The position numbers and the translations under genes were made by a program. Below, one piece after another: positions 28,992 to 36,844 of a stretch of 64,000 bases of DNA; position 1 is the stretch's first letter; every line of letters begins with the position of its first letter. Origin of the DNA: Aquimarina pacifica (GTDB lineage: Bacteria; Bacteroidota; Bacteroidia; Flavobacteriales; Flavobacteriaceae). The notes beneath the pieces are model-generated. The model did not search any database and was not told the origin of the DNA. It saw only the letters and a list, made by a program, of their open reading frames with translations. The stretch spans positions 229,710 to 293,709 of the forward strand of contig NZ_JACC01000001.1 in assembly GCF_000520955.1 (NCBI RefSeq). Reading direction: 5' to 3'.

Positions 28992-29576
28992 ATGAGAAAA
29001 ATACTATTAGTCCTATTTACAACAACAATTGCATTGACAACAAATGCACAAGAAATGATCGCAGCTGTCAGCAACCCATCATACGAAATTAAAATCAGTG
29101 ACAAAATGATGCAAGATGCCATAGAAAAAGCTACCTACGAAATAAAGACCAATTCGTCTAATGTAGAAACGAAAAGGATATCGAAGTTTGAAAGAGAAAT
29201 ACAAAACAAAAACACCCCGAGTTACACAAAATACTTCGAAAATCTGGCTTCAAAAATGGGTGAGAGAACAATTGCAAAAAAAGGAATACCTGATGAGCCA
29301 TTTCACTTAAAACTAAAATCAGATAAAGGACATATGAAAATTACCTATGATACAGATGGAGCACTAATTCATGCCAAAGAGAGGTTTAGTAATATTGCAC
29401 TACCAAAAGATGTGAGAAAATTCATTTATCAAAAATATAAAGGATGGTTGATAACAAGTACATTATATGAAGTCGAATATAACCAAGGTGAATCCCCAAT
29501 TTTGGAGTATGCCATATTACTTCAGAAAGACAACCAAATGAAAAATATACGAATAGATGCGAATGCTATCAAGTAA
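28992..29576 (+). CDS. Secreted PepSY-like (DUF2874-type) protein
   Basis: 194 residues with a clear signal peptide (ILLVLFTTTIALTTNAQE). The C-terminal 80 residues (ALPKDVRKFIYQKYKGWLI and STLYEVEYNQGESP) resemble the PepSY-like, beta-lactamase-inhibitor-like fold grouped as DUF2874. The role of these proteins is not known. The gene is divergent from the LytS-LytR pair with 235 bases between them, which suggests it is the pair's target. A 15-base perfect inverted repeat lies 27 bases after the stop. Confidence 0.65.
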   Translation: MRKILLVLFTTTIALTTNAQEMIAAVSNPSYEIKISDKMMQDAIEKATYEIKTNSSNVETKRISKFEREIQNKNTPSYTKYFENLASKMGERTIAKKGIPDEPFHLKLKSDKGHMKITYDTDGALIHAKERFSNIALPKDVRKFIYQKYKGWLITSTLYEVEYNQGESPILEYAILLQKDNQMKNIRIDANAIK

Positions 29577-29602
29577 AGAATTCAAACAAATTTATATTTC
29601 TA

Positions 29603-29646
29603 GCTTTTAGCTACTCACTCTTTATTAAAGATGAGTAGCTAAAAGC
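29603..29646. terminator. Inverted repeat between convergent genes
   Basis: A perfect 15-base stem, 29603-29617 with 29632-29646 (GCTTTTAGCTACTCA), and a 14-base loop. It lies between the PepSY-like gene and pabB, which converge. Neither side has a good T run, so it may act as a two-way terminator or an mRNA 3' end stabiliser. Confidence 0.55.
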
Positions 29647-29701
29647 AAATTAGCCGTTTTGAGCATCAAAAGGGCTTGCAAATTTCTAAACAATAAAGTA
29701 A

Positions 29702-31015
29702 CTAGATACTTTCTTCAAGTACCTCTCTCATCGCTTTTGCTTTGAGTAGACATTCTTCATATTCTTTATCTGGATCAGATTTTGCGGTGATTGCTCCTCC
29801 TACTGTGTAAGAGATATACTGCTTCTCCTCATTATACAAAATACTTCGAATTACCACATTAAAATCAAAATCTCCTACTGGTGAAAAATACCCTATAGCC
29901 CCACTATAAACACCTCTTTTAGAAACTTCTAGCTTCTCGATAATTTGCATTGCAGACACTTTTGGAGCTCCCGTCATACTACCCATAGGAAAGGTAGTCC
30001 TTATGATGTCAACCGGTGACTGAGACGGGTCGACCTCAGAAGCTACTGTAGAAATCATTTGATGTACTTGTTTAAACGAATATATCTCACATAATTCTTC
30101 TACTATTACAGAACCTCTTGTAGCTGTTTTTGATAAATCATTACGAACAAGGTCAACAATCATAATATTTTCAGACCTTTCTTTTGGGTCTTTTTTTAAC
30201 GCTTCTAAGAGTTCTCTATCTTGATCAATATTCTCAGACCGTTTTGCAGTTCCTTTTATGGGTTGAGAAATAACTTTTTCTCCTTGTTTTAGCAAATATC
30301 GTTCTGGTGATGCTGACAAAACATACTGCTGATTCATTTTTAAAAAAGTCGCGAATGGTGGTGTTGAAATATCATTAAGATGAAAATAAGTCTGTAAAGG
30401 GTCTATACAACTATCTTTAGCAAAAAACTCCTGACAAAAATTAGCTTCATAAATATCGCCTCGATGAATATGACTCAACATTTCTTCAACTTTCTTTTTA
30501 TAACTGTCTTTTGTCATTCTAAGACTTATTTTCACTTTACCACAAGCAGAATCTTCGTTATTTGATATACGAGTTACCGCAGCAAAAGTTTTGATTATGG
30601 TAATATCCTGATCAATTTCATCATCTACCATTCTTAGATAATGTACTTCAAGTTCATTGCCTTTAATTAAAAAAAGTCTTTTGGGTTGAAAGAAAAACAA
30701 ATCTGGAAAATCCAATTCATCATGATTTTGGGATCGTAATGTTTCGGTATCATTCTTGAGATCGTATGACAAATACCCAAAGATCCAATCTTTTGCTTGC
30801 TCTTGATATTCTTTTAATTTATCAAAACCACTATCATAATCTGTTTTTATAGATGTAAATGCATCTACTGCCAAAACAGCATCATAATTCGAAAATTGCT
30901 GGGTATAATCATTAGAATCCAGCCAAATAATTTCTTCAAATTGTTGTGCCCAATATGTCAGTTGAATTTTAAATTCTGATGGATTATCTATGGTATATTT
31001 TTTAATACTCCTCAC
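29702..31015 (-). CDS. pabB: Aminodeoxychorismate synthase component I
   Basis: 437 residues, GTG start. It converts chorismate to 4-amino-4-deoxychorismate for folate synthesis. The chorismate-binding domain has IHRGDIYEANFCQEF, SASPERYLL, SQPIKGTAKR, ENIMIVDLVRNDL, TTFPMGSMTGAPKVSAM and GVYSGAIGYFS. PIKGTAKR is the PabB-type motif, distinguishing it from most TrpE proteins. The stop of the upstream FMN reductase is eight bases away on the same strand, so the two are cotranscribed. A glutamine amidotransferase partner (pabA) is not in the window. Confidence 0.92.
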   Translation of the reverse strand: MRSIKKYTIDNPSEFKIQLTYWAQQFEEIIWLDSNDYTQQFSNYDAVLAVDAFTSIKTDYDSGFDKLKEYQEQAKDWIFGYLSYDLKNDTETLRSQNHDELDFPDLFFFQPKRLFLIKGNELEVHYLRMVDDEIDQDITIIKTFAAVTRISNNEDSACGKVKISLRMTKDSYKKKVEEMLSHIHRGDIYEANFCQEFFAKDSCIDPLQTYFHLNDISTPPFATFLKMNQQYVLSASPERYLLKQGEKVISQPIKGTAKRSENIDQDRELLEALKKDPKERSENIMIVDLVRNDLSKTATRGSVIVEELCEIYSFKQVHQMISTVASEVDPSQSPVDIIRTTFPMGSMTGAPKVSAMQIIEKLEVSKRGVYSGAIGYFSPVGDFDFNVVIRSILYNEEKQYISYTVGGAITAKSDPDKEYEECLLKAKAMREVLEESI

Positions 31016-31023
31016 TAGATTTC

Positions 31024-31560
31024 TTAAATTTGATGCGCAAAGGTACTTACAACCTCTTTTAATCCCAACGAAAGTGTCTCGTCTGTGACCTTATTTGATT
31101 CTTCAGAAAAATTATCATAAAAAGAAGGAAAACTAAAACTATCAACAATCTCTGCTCCGAATCTTGGGAAAACTGTCTTCGCGAATTCTAAGGCGCTTGC
31201 TCCTCCCCGTTTCCCAGGCGATGTACTCATAAGCAAGACTTTCTTCCCTTCAAGAAAATTACGATTTAATCTTGATAACCAATCAATCATATTTTTAAAA
31301 AAAGCTCCCAAACTACCATTATGCTCATTTACAGAAATAAGTAACGCATCTACATCAGAAATTTGTTGATTAAGCGCCATGAGTATTCCCGGAAAACCAT
31401 TGTTTTTTTCTTCATCTTCACTATACATAGGCAACTCGTAATCAATCAATTCTATCGTCCTTACATTATGTTCTGTAATTTCTGAAGCTACAAATTTTAC
31501 TAATTTATTATTTATAGAAGTACTGCTATTAGAGCCTGCAAAGGCAAGAATTTTTTTCAT
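31024..31560 (-). CDS. NADPH-dependent FMN reductase family protein
   Basis: 178 residues when started at ATG 31560 (MKKILAFAGSNSSTS). A longer frame from 31599 would begin upstream of the likely transcription start, because the promoter at 31609-31580 lies inside that extension. Flavodoxin-like fold with AGSNSSTSINNKL for FMN phosphate and STSPGKRGG near residues 105-113. Members reduce quinones, azo dyes or chromate with NAD(P)H. Cotranscribed with pabB; no mechanistic link is obvious. Confidence 0.85.
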   Translation of the reverse strand: MKKILAFAGSNSSTSINNKLVKFVASEITEHNVRTIELIDYELPMYSEDEEKNNGFPGILMALNQQISDVDALLISVNEHNGSLGAFFKNMIDWLSRLNRNFLEGKKVLLMSTSPGKRGGASALEFAKTVFPRFGAEIVDSFSFPSFYDNFSEESNKVTDETLSLGLKEVVSTFAHQI

Positions 31561-31579
31561 GATAGTCATATTAGAAAAC

Positions 31580-31609
31580 CAAATGTAACCAAAAAGCAAA
31601 CAGTCCCAA
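31580..31609 (-). promoter_or_regulatory. Promoter of the FMN reductase-pabB unit
   Basis: Minus-strand TTG (31609-31607), a 19-base spacer and TACATTTG (31587-31580), about 20 bases before the preferred ATG at 31560. Confidence 0.6.
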
Positions 31610-31617
31610 AATAAGGC

Positions 31618-31625
31618 TACCTTTG
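31618..31625 (+). promoter_or_regulatory. -7 box of the DEAD-box helicase gene
   Basis: TACCTTTG, 20 bases before the TTG start codon at 31645. It supports that unusual start because transcription would begin only a few bases upstream. Confidence 0.5.
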
Positions 31626-31644
31626 TATCCTAAAAATATAGCAA

Positions 31645-33000
31645 TTGAGTTTTAGAGATTTAAATTTAAGTACACAACTTCTTAATGCCTTAGATGATTT
31701 AGGGTTCAATATACCAACCCCAATTCAGGAACAAGCTTTCTCTCCCGTTATGTCGGGAAAAGATGTTGTTGGCATCGCACAAACAGGAACAGGAAAAACA
31801 TATGGCTATATGTTACCTATTTTAAGAACGTTAAAATATTCTGTTCAACAAAACCCTAGAGTCCTTGTACTTGTGCCAACCAGAGAATTAGTAGTTCAAG
31901 TAGTTGATGAGATAGAAAAGCTTTCTACATATATTAATCTACGTATAACGGGTGTCTATGGTGGTACCAATATTAATACGCAGAAACAAGCTGTTTCTCA
32001 AGGATTAGATATTGTAGTTGCAACTCCTGGGCGTTTATATGACCTCGCAGTAAGCAGAGCTTTACAACTTAAATCCGTACAAAAATTGGTAATTGATGAA
32101 GTCGATGTTATGATGGATTTAGGATTTCGTCATCAACTTATGAATATTTTTGACATCCTACCAAAACAACGGCAGAATATTATGTTTTCTGCTACCATGA
32201 CAGAAGAAGTTGAAACGCTTATTTCTGAAATTTTTGTGAATCCTCAAAAAATATCAGTCGCAAAAAGTGGAACTCCTCTACAAAACATTCGACAATATGG
32301 ATATCAGGCACCTAATTTTTACACAAAAGTTAATCTTTTAGAACACATTATTAGCGACCAAACCGAATATAAAAAAGTACTTCTGTTTGTAAGTAATAAA
32401 AAGATGGCGGATAGATTATTTGATCGATTTGAGAAAACGTTTCCCGAACAATGTGCTGTTATCCATTCTAATAAAACCCAAAACTATCGACTACGAAGTA
32501 TAGAAGCTTTTGAAAATGGAGAAAGTCGTATCCTCATTGCTACTGATGTCATGGCCAGAGGACTTGATATCGATGATATCTCGCACGTAATTAATGTTGA
32601 TACACCTAGCTATCCAGAAAATTATATGCACCGTATTGGTAGAACGGGACGTGCTAAAAAAGAAGGTATCTCTTTTGTCTTAACCACAGAAAAAGAAAAA
32701 GAATTCCTTGATGCAATTGAGAGTTTAATGGATATGGAAGTAGAACAGGTTCCTTTTCCTGATCAAGTCGAAATCTCTAAACAGCTTACCCCCGAAGAAG
32801 AGCCCAAAGTAAAAGAAATCAATAATCCTAATAAACGTAACGAGGATGAAGTCGGAGAAGCATTTCATGAAAAAAAAGCTAAAAACCAAAAAGTAAACTT
32901 AGGTGGTTCTTATCAACGTATAATCAAAAAGAAATACAAAAAACCTAAAACTAAAGGAGACAAGACATATAATCTTAAGAATAAGAAAAAAAGGAGATAA
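31645..33000 (+). CDS. DEAD-box RNA helicase (RhlE-like)
   Basis: 451 residues, TTG start: MSFRDLNLS is the family's usual N-terminus and the next ATG lies inside the Q-motif region. RecA-like domain 1: Q motif IPTPIQEQA, Walker A AQTGTGKT (45-52), PTRELVVQ, ATPGR, motif II DEVD (151-154) in place of DEAD, and SAT. Domain 2: ATDVMARGLD and HRIGRTGR. A basic tail of about 75 residues ends KNKKKRR, as in RhlE-type helicases that work on ribosomes or mRNA decay. A NYN nuclease gene follows 69 bases later. Confidence 0.92.
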   Translation: MSFRDLNLSTQLLNALDDLGFNIPTPIQEQAFSPVMSGKDVVGIAQTGTGKTYGYMLPILRTLKYSVQQNPRVLVLVPTRELVVQVVDEIEKLSTYINLRITGVYGGTNINTQKQAVSQGLDIVVATPGRLYDLAVSRALQLKSVQKLVIDEVDVMMDLGFRHQLMNIFDILPKQRQNIMFSATMTEEVETLISEIFVNPQKISVAKSGTPLQNIRQYGYQAPNFYTKVNLLEHIISDQTEYKKVLLFVSNKKMADRLFDRFEKTFPEQCAVIHSNKTQNYRLRSIEAFENGESRILIATDVMARGLDIDDISHVINVDTPSYPENYMHRIGRTGRAKKEGISFVLTTEKEKEFLDAIESLMDMEVEQVPFPDQVEISKQLTPEEEPKVKEINNPNKRNEDEVGEAFHEKKAKNQKVNLGGSYQRIIKKKYKKPKTKGDKTYNLKNKKKRR

Positions 33001-33069
33001 TTTACTCCATTCAAATAATTGAACATTAAAAATAGTTCCCTATCCTTTTACTAAAGCATACATATAATT

Positions 33070-33819
33070 ATGGATTTAAATCTAGCAGTTCTCATCGACG
33101 GTGACAACATCCCATCAACCTACATTAAAGAAATGATGGAAGAAATTGCTAAATATGGCAACCCGACCATCAAAAGGATTTATGGAGATTGGACCAAACC
33201 TGATCTATCAAAATGGAAAAAAATTCTTCTTGAGAATGCCATTACTCCCATACAACAATATGGATATACCAAAGGTAAAAATGCAACAGATTCTGCCATG
33301 ATTATTGATGCCATGGATATCTTATACTCAGAAAAAGTAAATGGGTTCTGTTTGGTGTCTAGTGACAGTGATTTTACACGTTTAGCCACCAGACTAAGAG
33401 AAGCTGGTATGAAAGTTTTTGGTATCGGAGAAAAGAAAACTCCGAACCCATTTATTGTGGCCTGCGATAAATTCATTTATCTAGAAATCTTAAAATATGA
33501 AAATGAAGAGGTAATTTCTGAAGCCAATAGGAATACTCAAAATAATATCGATAAGATTACCCCAAAAGACATCAAACTCATCGCTTCTACTATATCTGAT
33601 CTTGCTGATGATGAAGGTTGGGCTTTTCTTGGCGAAATAGGAAGTCTTTTACAAAAAAAACAGCCGAATTTTGACTCCAGAAATTATGGCTTTCAAAAAT
33701 TGACACCATTAATTCAATCTATTAATCATTTCGAAATAGAAAAACGAGAAGCTGCAAAAGGAAAATCTATCCTTATCTATGTTAAAAACAAAGCCAAAAA
33801 AAATACTTCAAAGAAATAG
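33070..33819 (+). CDS. NYN-domain (PIN-like) ribonuclease with OST-HTH-like tail
   Basis: 249 residues. N-terminal NYN/LabA-like domain (about 1-145) with the acidic metal-site residues in LIDGDN, GKNATDSAMIIDAMD and VSSDSDFTRL, all present. The C-terminal part (about 160-245: DIKLIASTISDLADDEGW and LGEIGSLLQKKQPNFDSRNYG) matches the OST-HTH/LOTUS RNA-binding domain. It probably cuts RNA. The neighbour upstream is an RNA helicase, so the two may share an RNA turnover role; this is inference. Confidence 0.88.
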   Translation: MDLNLAVLIDGDNIPSTYIKEMMEEIAKYGNPTIKRIYGDWTKPDLSKWKKILLENAITPIQQYGYTKGKNATDSAMIIDAMDILYSEKVNGFCLVSSDSDFTRLATRLREAGMKVFGIGEKKTPNPFIVACDKFIYLEILKYENEEVISEANRNTQNNIDKITPKDIKLIASTISDLADDEGWAFLGEIGSLLQKKQPNFDSRNYGFQKLTPLIQSINHFEIEKREAAKGKSILIYVKNKAKKNTSKK

Positions 33820-34143
33820 TTTTATAAAAATACCTTAATAAAATTGCGATCACAATACCTCCTAATTTCAGGAAAGGAGTAATAAATGGTATAAATTAAA
33901 ATGGTACCCAAACGCTAGTTGCTTTCTTTTTTGTACACTTCAAATCACAATTACTTGTATAATTTTTTTACCCCTATTTTCAGTAATCTAATTTCTACTG
34001 AAAAAAGGGATTTTTATTATAAGTAAAATACTGAATTTTAGACCGAAAACAAAAACACCTCACAGCCAGGTATCTGATATCTCATAATTACCAACTTGGC
34101 TTAGTCAAAAAATTAAAACTATAATCTTAAAATCTTTTATTTC
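33820..34143. other. Intergenic region after the NYN gene
   Basis: 324 bases. It contains the imperfect terminator hairpin at 33971-34017 and no credible gene. Confidence 0.4.
33971..34017 (+). terminator. Probable terminator
   Basis: Arms 33971-33985 and 33996-34009: TTTTCAGTA pairs with TACTGAAAA and CCCCT with AAGGG, with small mismatches, followed by ATTTTTATT. It lies about 150 bases past the NYN stop. Confidence 0.55.
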
Positions 34144-35316
34144 ATGAAAAAAAATATTTTCTTACCTAAACCCCTATTCCTGATCATAGTAACTTTATTT
34201 TTCTCCTGTGAGTCTGATGAAACTACAGTCGACAATCCGGAAGAAGTAATCAAAGAACAAATAGTTCCTGAATCTATTATTACCAAGCTAAAACAAGCTG
34301 GATTTAATACAAATCACGAAATTCTACCTTATGAAAACGGTTATATTGTAGAAAAGGACATTTTTTTGACAGAAAAACAAATTGATATCCTTGCCAATGA
34401 ACCAGAAGAAAAACAATACCATACCACAGAATTAGTAGATGTCCCACATCTCTACACTAGAACAATAAAAGTATACTTCGCACCTGATTTCAATCAAGAC
34501 ATGCAGAATGCTTTTGAAGATGCTTTAACTCGGTTTAACAATCTTAATCTTAATTTGATATTTGAACGAACCGAAGATGAAAACAATAATGATATCAAAA
34601 TTACAGGAGCTAATATGGGCACTATTTTTGGAATTTCTGGGTACCCTGAGAATGGAGACCCATACCAAAGAATAAAATTAAACACAAAATATTATACCGA
34701 CTATAACACTTTTGATAATGCTACCACTGTAATAGCGCATGAAATTGGACATGCTATTGGATTTAGACATACCGATTTCAAAAACACTAGTTATAGCTGT
34801 GGTGGAGACCCATATGATGAAGGACGAGGTCTTGAAGGAGGAATTCATATTGATGGAACTCCAACAGGAGGAGATTCAGAATCATGGATGCTTACTTGCT
34901 TGGATTTTAATCACGACCGACCATTTACAAATAATGATATAACCGCTTTGACCACCTTATATCCACGTTCGGAACTAAATGCAATTACCGGAGAATATCG
35001 TGCAGAACCAGGTTCTGTTATTCAGGTAAAATTTAAAGGAACTTTAGGCGCATGGTGTTCTACTAGAGAGAAATTGACAGTTACAATTTATGGCGCTAAT
35101 CTATCCGACCCTACACGTTCTATTACTTGGACTTCTTGGGCTTCGGATTCATTCTCTTTTGTCATGCCAGCAAGCGGTGTGGTGCATGTAAAAGCTAGAA
35201 TGAATGTGTTAGTAAGTAATCATACAGGGTGCTCTCTGGGGAGTGTCAAATTTAATAATACTAATGAAATACAATTAGGCACTGGCGGGTTTGGTAAAAC
35301 TAGTTTTCCTTTTTAA
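34144..35316 (+). CDS. M57-type (HEIGH) zinc metalloprotease lipoprotein
   Basis: 390 residues. Lipoprotein signal ending LFFSC. The catalytic motif is HEIGHAIGFRH with H199, E200, H203 and H209, the extended metzincin-like zinc site of the dual-action HEIGH peptidase family (Peptidase_M57). The segment before it (FEDALTRFNNLNLNLIFER) fits the family. About 120 C-terminal residues form a beta-rich domain of unknown role (GSVIQVKFKGTLGAWC). It is anchored in a membrane and faces the periplasm or outside; substrate unknown. A terminator follows. Confidence 0.9.
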   Translation: MKKNIFLPKPLFLIIVTLFFSCESDETTVDNPEEVIKEQIVPESIITKLKQAGFNTNHEILPYENGYIVEKDIFLTEKQIDILANEPEEKQYHTTELVDVPHLYTRTIKVYFAPDFNQDMQNAFEDALTRFNNLNLNLIFERTEDENNNDIKITGANMGTIFGISGYPENGDPYQRIKLNTKYYTDYNTFDNATTVIAHEIGHAIGFRHTDFKNTSYSCGGDPYDEGRGLEGGIHIDGTPTGGDSESWMLTCLDFNHDRPFTNNDITALTTLYPRSELNAITGEYRAEPGSVIQVKFKGTLGAWCSTREKLTVTIYGANLSDPTRSITWTSWASDSFSFVMPASGVVHVKARMNVLVSNHTGCSLGSVKFNNTNEIQLGTGGFGKTSFPF

Positions 35317-35343
35317 AAATAACACAAGGCTAATTCTACTAAT

Positions 35344-35375
35344 CGCTCTTCTTCACTTTAAGAAGGGCGGTTTTT
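35344..35375 (+). terminator. Intrinsic terminator after the M57 gene
   Basis: CGCTCTTCTT (35344-35353) pairs with AAGAAGGGCG (35360-35369), one G-T pair, followed by GTTTTT. Confidence 0.85.
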
Positions 35376-35533
35376 AGTTGTAACCAAAGGTGCATTATCG
35401 AAAAACATGATGCCAACTATATATTTATTGTTGTATCTACATCGTAATGCCATGTATTCTACTTCAAAAACATATATAAATTAAATAATATAATTACATT
35501 AGGAGGATCCATTAAAAACTATAGAGATACAAT

Positions 35534-36085
35534 ATGGCCTCAATCTTTGCCCACGCATTTACCGCATATGCGTTTAGTAAAACCTTTTCAAAAAAAATAT
35601 CGACTACCAAATTTTGGATGTTAGGAATCGTTTGTGCCATCCTGCCTGATGCAGATGTGATAAGTTTCAAATTTGGTATTAGATATGAGGATTTCTGGGG
35701 ACATCGCGGATTTACTCATTCTTTTGCCTTCTCAATACTTCTAGGTATTCTAGTCACTCTAGTATTTTACCGAAAACAAGTTTTTACCAAAGATGGATAT
35801 TTATTGATACTTTATTTTAGTATTTGCACAGCATCACATGCATTATTAGATGCAATGACTACAGGTGGATTAGGAGTCGCTTTTTTCTCACCTTTTGATA
35901 CCACTCGATACTTTTTTGATTGGCGCCCCATACAGGTATCTCCTATAGGAATTCATAGATTTCTCGGAATGAAAGGGATTAAAGTATTGTTAAGTGAAAT
36001 ACTTTGGGTAGGAATCCCAGGAACAATATTTATATTAGCCGCTCTTTATATAAAAAAAACAAAACAACCTCCACAAAACGAATGA
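35534..36085 (+). CDS. YdjM/DUF457-type membrane-bound metal-dependent hydrolase
   Basis: 183 residues. An N-terminal HAFTAY His, then CAILPDADVISF, WGHRGFTHSFAFS and SHALLDAMTTGG: the spaced His and Asp residues of the YdjM/DUF457 family, embedded in four or five membrane helices. The biochemical role is poorly known. Its stop overlaps the start of the next gene as ATGA, so the two are translationally coupled. Confidence 0.88.
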   Translation: MASIFAHAFTAYAFSKTFSKKISTTKFWMLGIVCAILPDADVISFKFGIRYEDFWGHRGFTHSFAFSILLGILVTLVFYRKQVFTKDGYLLILYFSICTASHALLDAMTTGGLGVAFFSPFDTTRYFFDWRPIQVSPIGIHRFLGMKGIKVLLSEILWVGIPGTIFILAALYIKKTKQPPQNE

Positions 36086-36828
36086 ATCTAGTTTTTACTA
36101 TAAAACACTTTTTTTTAGCTATTCTACTAAGCTTTCTAACGCAAATGATAATTGCTCAAGAAATAAACGTTTCTGAAAACCTAAAAATAATGAAACTAAG
36201 TGAGCATAGCTATATTCATACTTCTACAATAACTTTAGATAATGGAGCAACGTTTGGGTGTAATGGTTTTATCTATAGAAATAATGATGAAGTATATATA
36301 TTTGATAGTCCTGCAAACGATCAAGCACTTATCGAACTGATACAATGGCTCCAAAAAGAATTAAAAGTTACCATAAAAGGAGTGATCTTTAACCATTTTC
36401 ATGAAGATAGTACGCGAGGAATCGCCATTTACAAAAAAAATGGTATTCTAACTATAGGTAGTAAAAAGACTGCAAAATTACTTATTACTGAAAAAAGAGA
36501 GCAGCCAGATCAAATTTTTGACACCAGCTTAACTTTGCAATTAGGTGATAAAACCATACTGAACTCCTTTTTTGGTGAGGCACATACCCAAGATAATATC
36601 GTATCTTATTTTCCTGATGAAGAACTTCTTTTTGGTGGTTGTATGCTTAAAAGTCTAAAAGCCAGTAAAGGAAATATAGACGATGCAAATTTGCAAGAAT
36701 GGTCAAACACTATAACGAAAATCAAACAAGCATATCCAAAATTAAAAACTGCAATTCCTGGCCATGGTAATTATGGAGATAGCGAATTATTAGACTATAC
36801 CATTTCCTTATTTGCAATTAAAAAGTAA
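36082..36828 (+). CDS. Subclass B1-type metallo-beta-lactamase-like protein
   Basis: 248 residues starting at ATG 36082, which overlaps the upstream stop by four bases; a longer frame from 36004 lies inside that gene and lacks a proper signal. Signal peptide (FFLAILLSFLTQMIIAQE) sends it to the periplasm. All zinc ligands of class B1 enzymes are present in order: H105, H107, D109 (HFHEDSTRG), H168 (GEAHTQDN), C187 (GGCMLKS), H228 (PGHG). K190, three residues after the Cys, and GNIDDAN are further B1 marks. One usual glycine after the HxHxD motif is Arg. It likely hydrolyses beta-lactams, but a related hydrolase role is possible. An ABC exporter gene starts 16 bases later. Confidence 0.85.
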   Translation: MNLVFTIKHFFLAILLSFLTQMIIAQEINVSENLKIMKLSEHSYIHTSTITLDNGATFGCNGFIYRNNDEVYIFDSPANDQALIELIQWLQKELKVTIKGVIFNHFHEDSTRGIAIYKKNGILTIGSKKTAKLLITEKREQPDQIFDTSLTLQLGDKTILNSFFGEAHTQDNIVSYFPDEELLFGGCMLKSLKASKGNIDDANLQEWSNTITKIKQAYPKLKTAIPGHGNYGDSELLDYTISLFAIKK

Positions 36829-36844
36829 AAAGTAAACCTAACAT

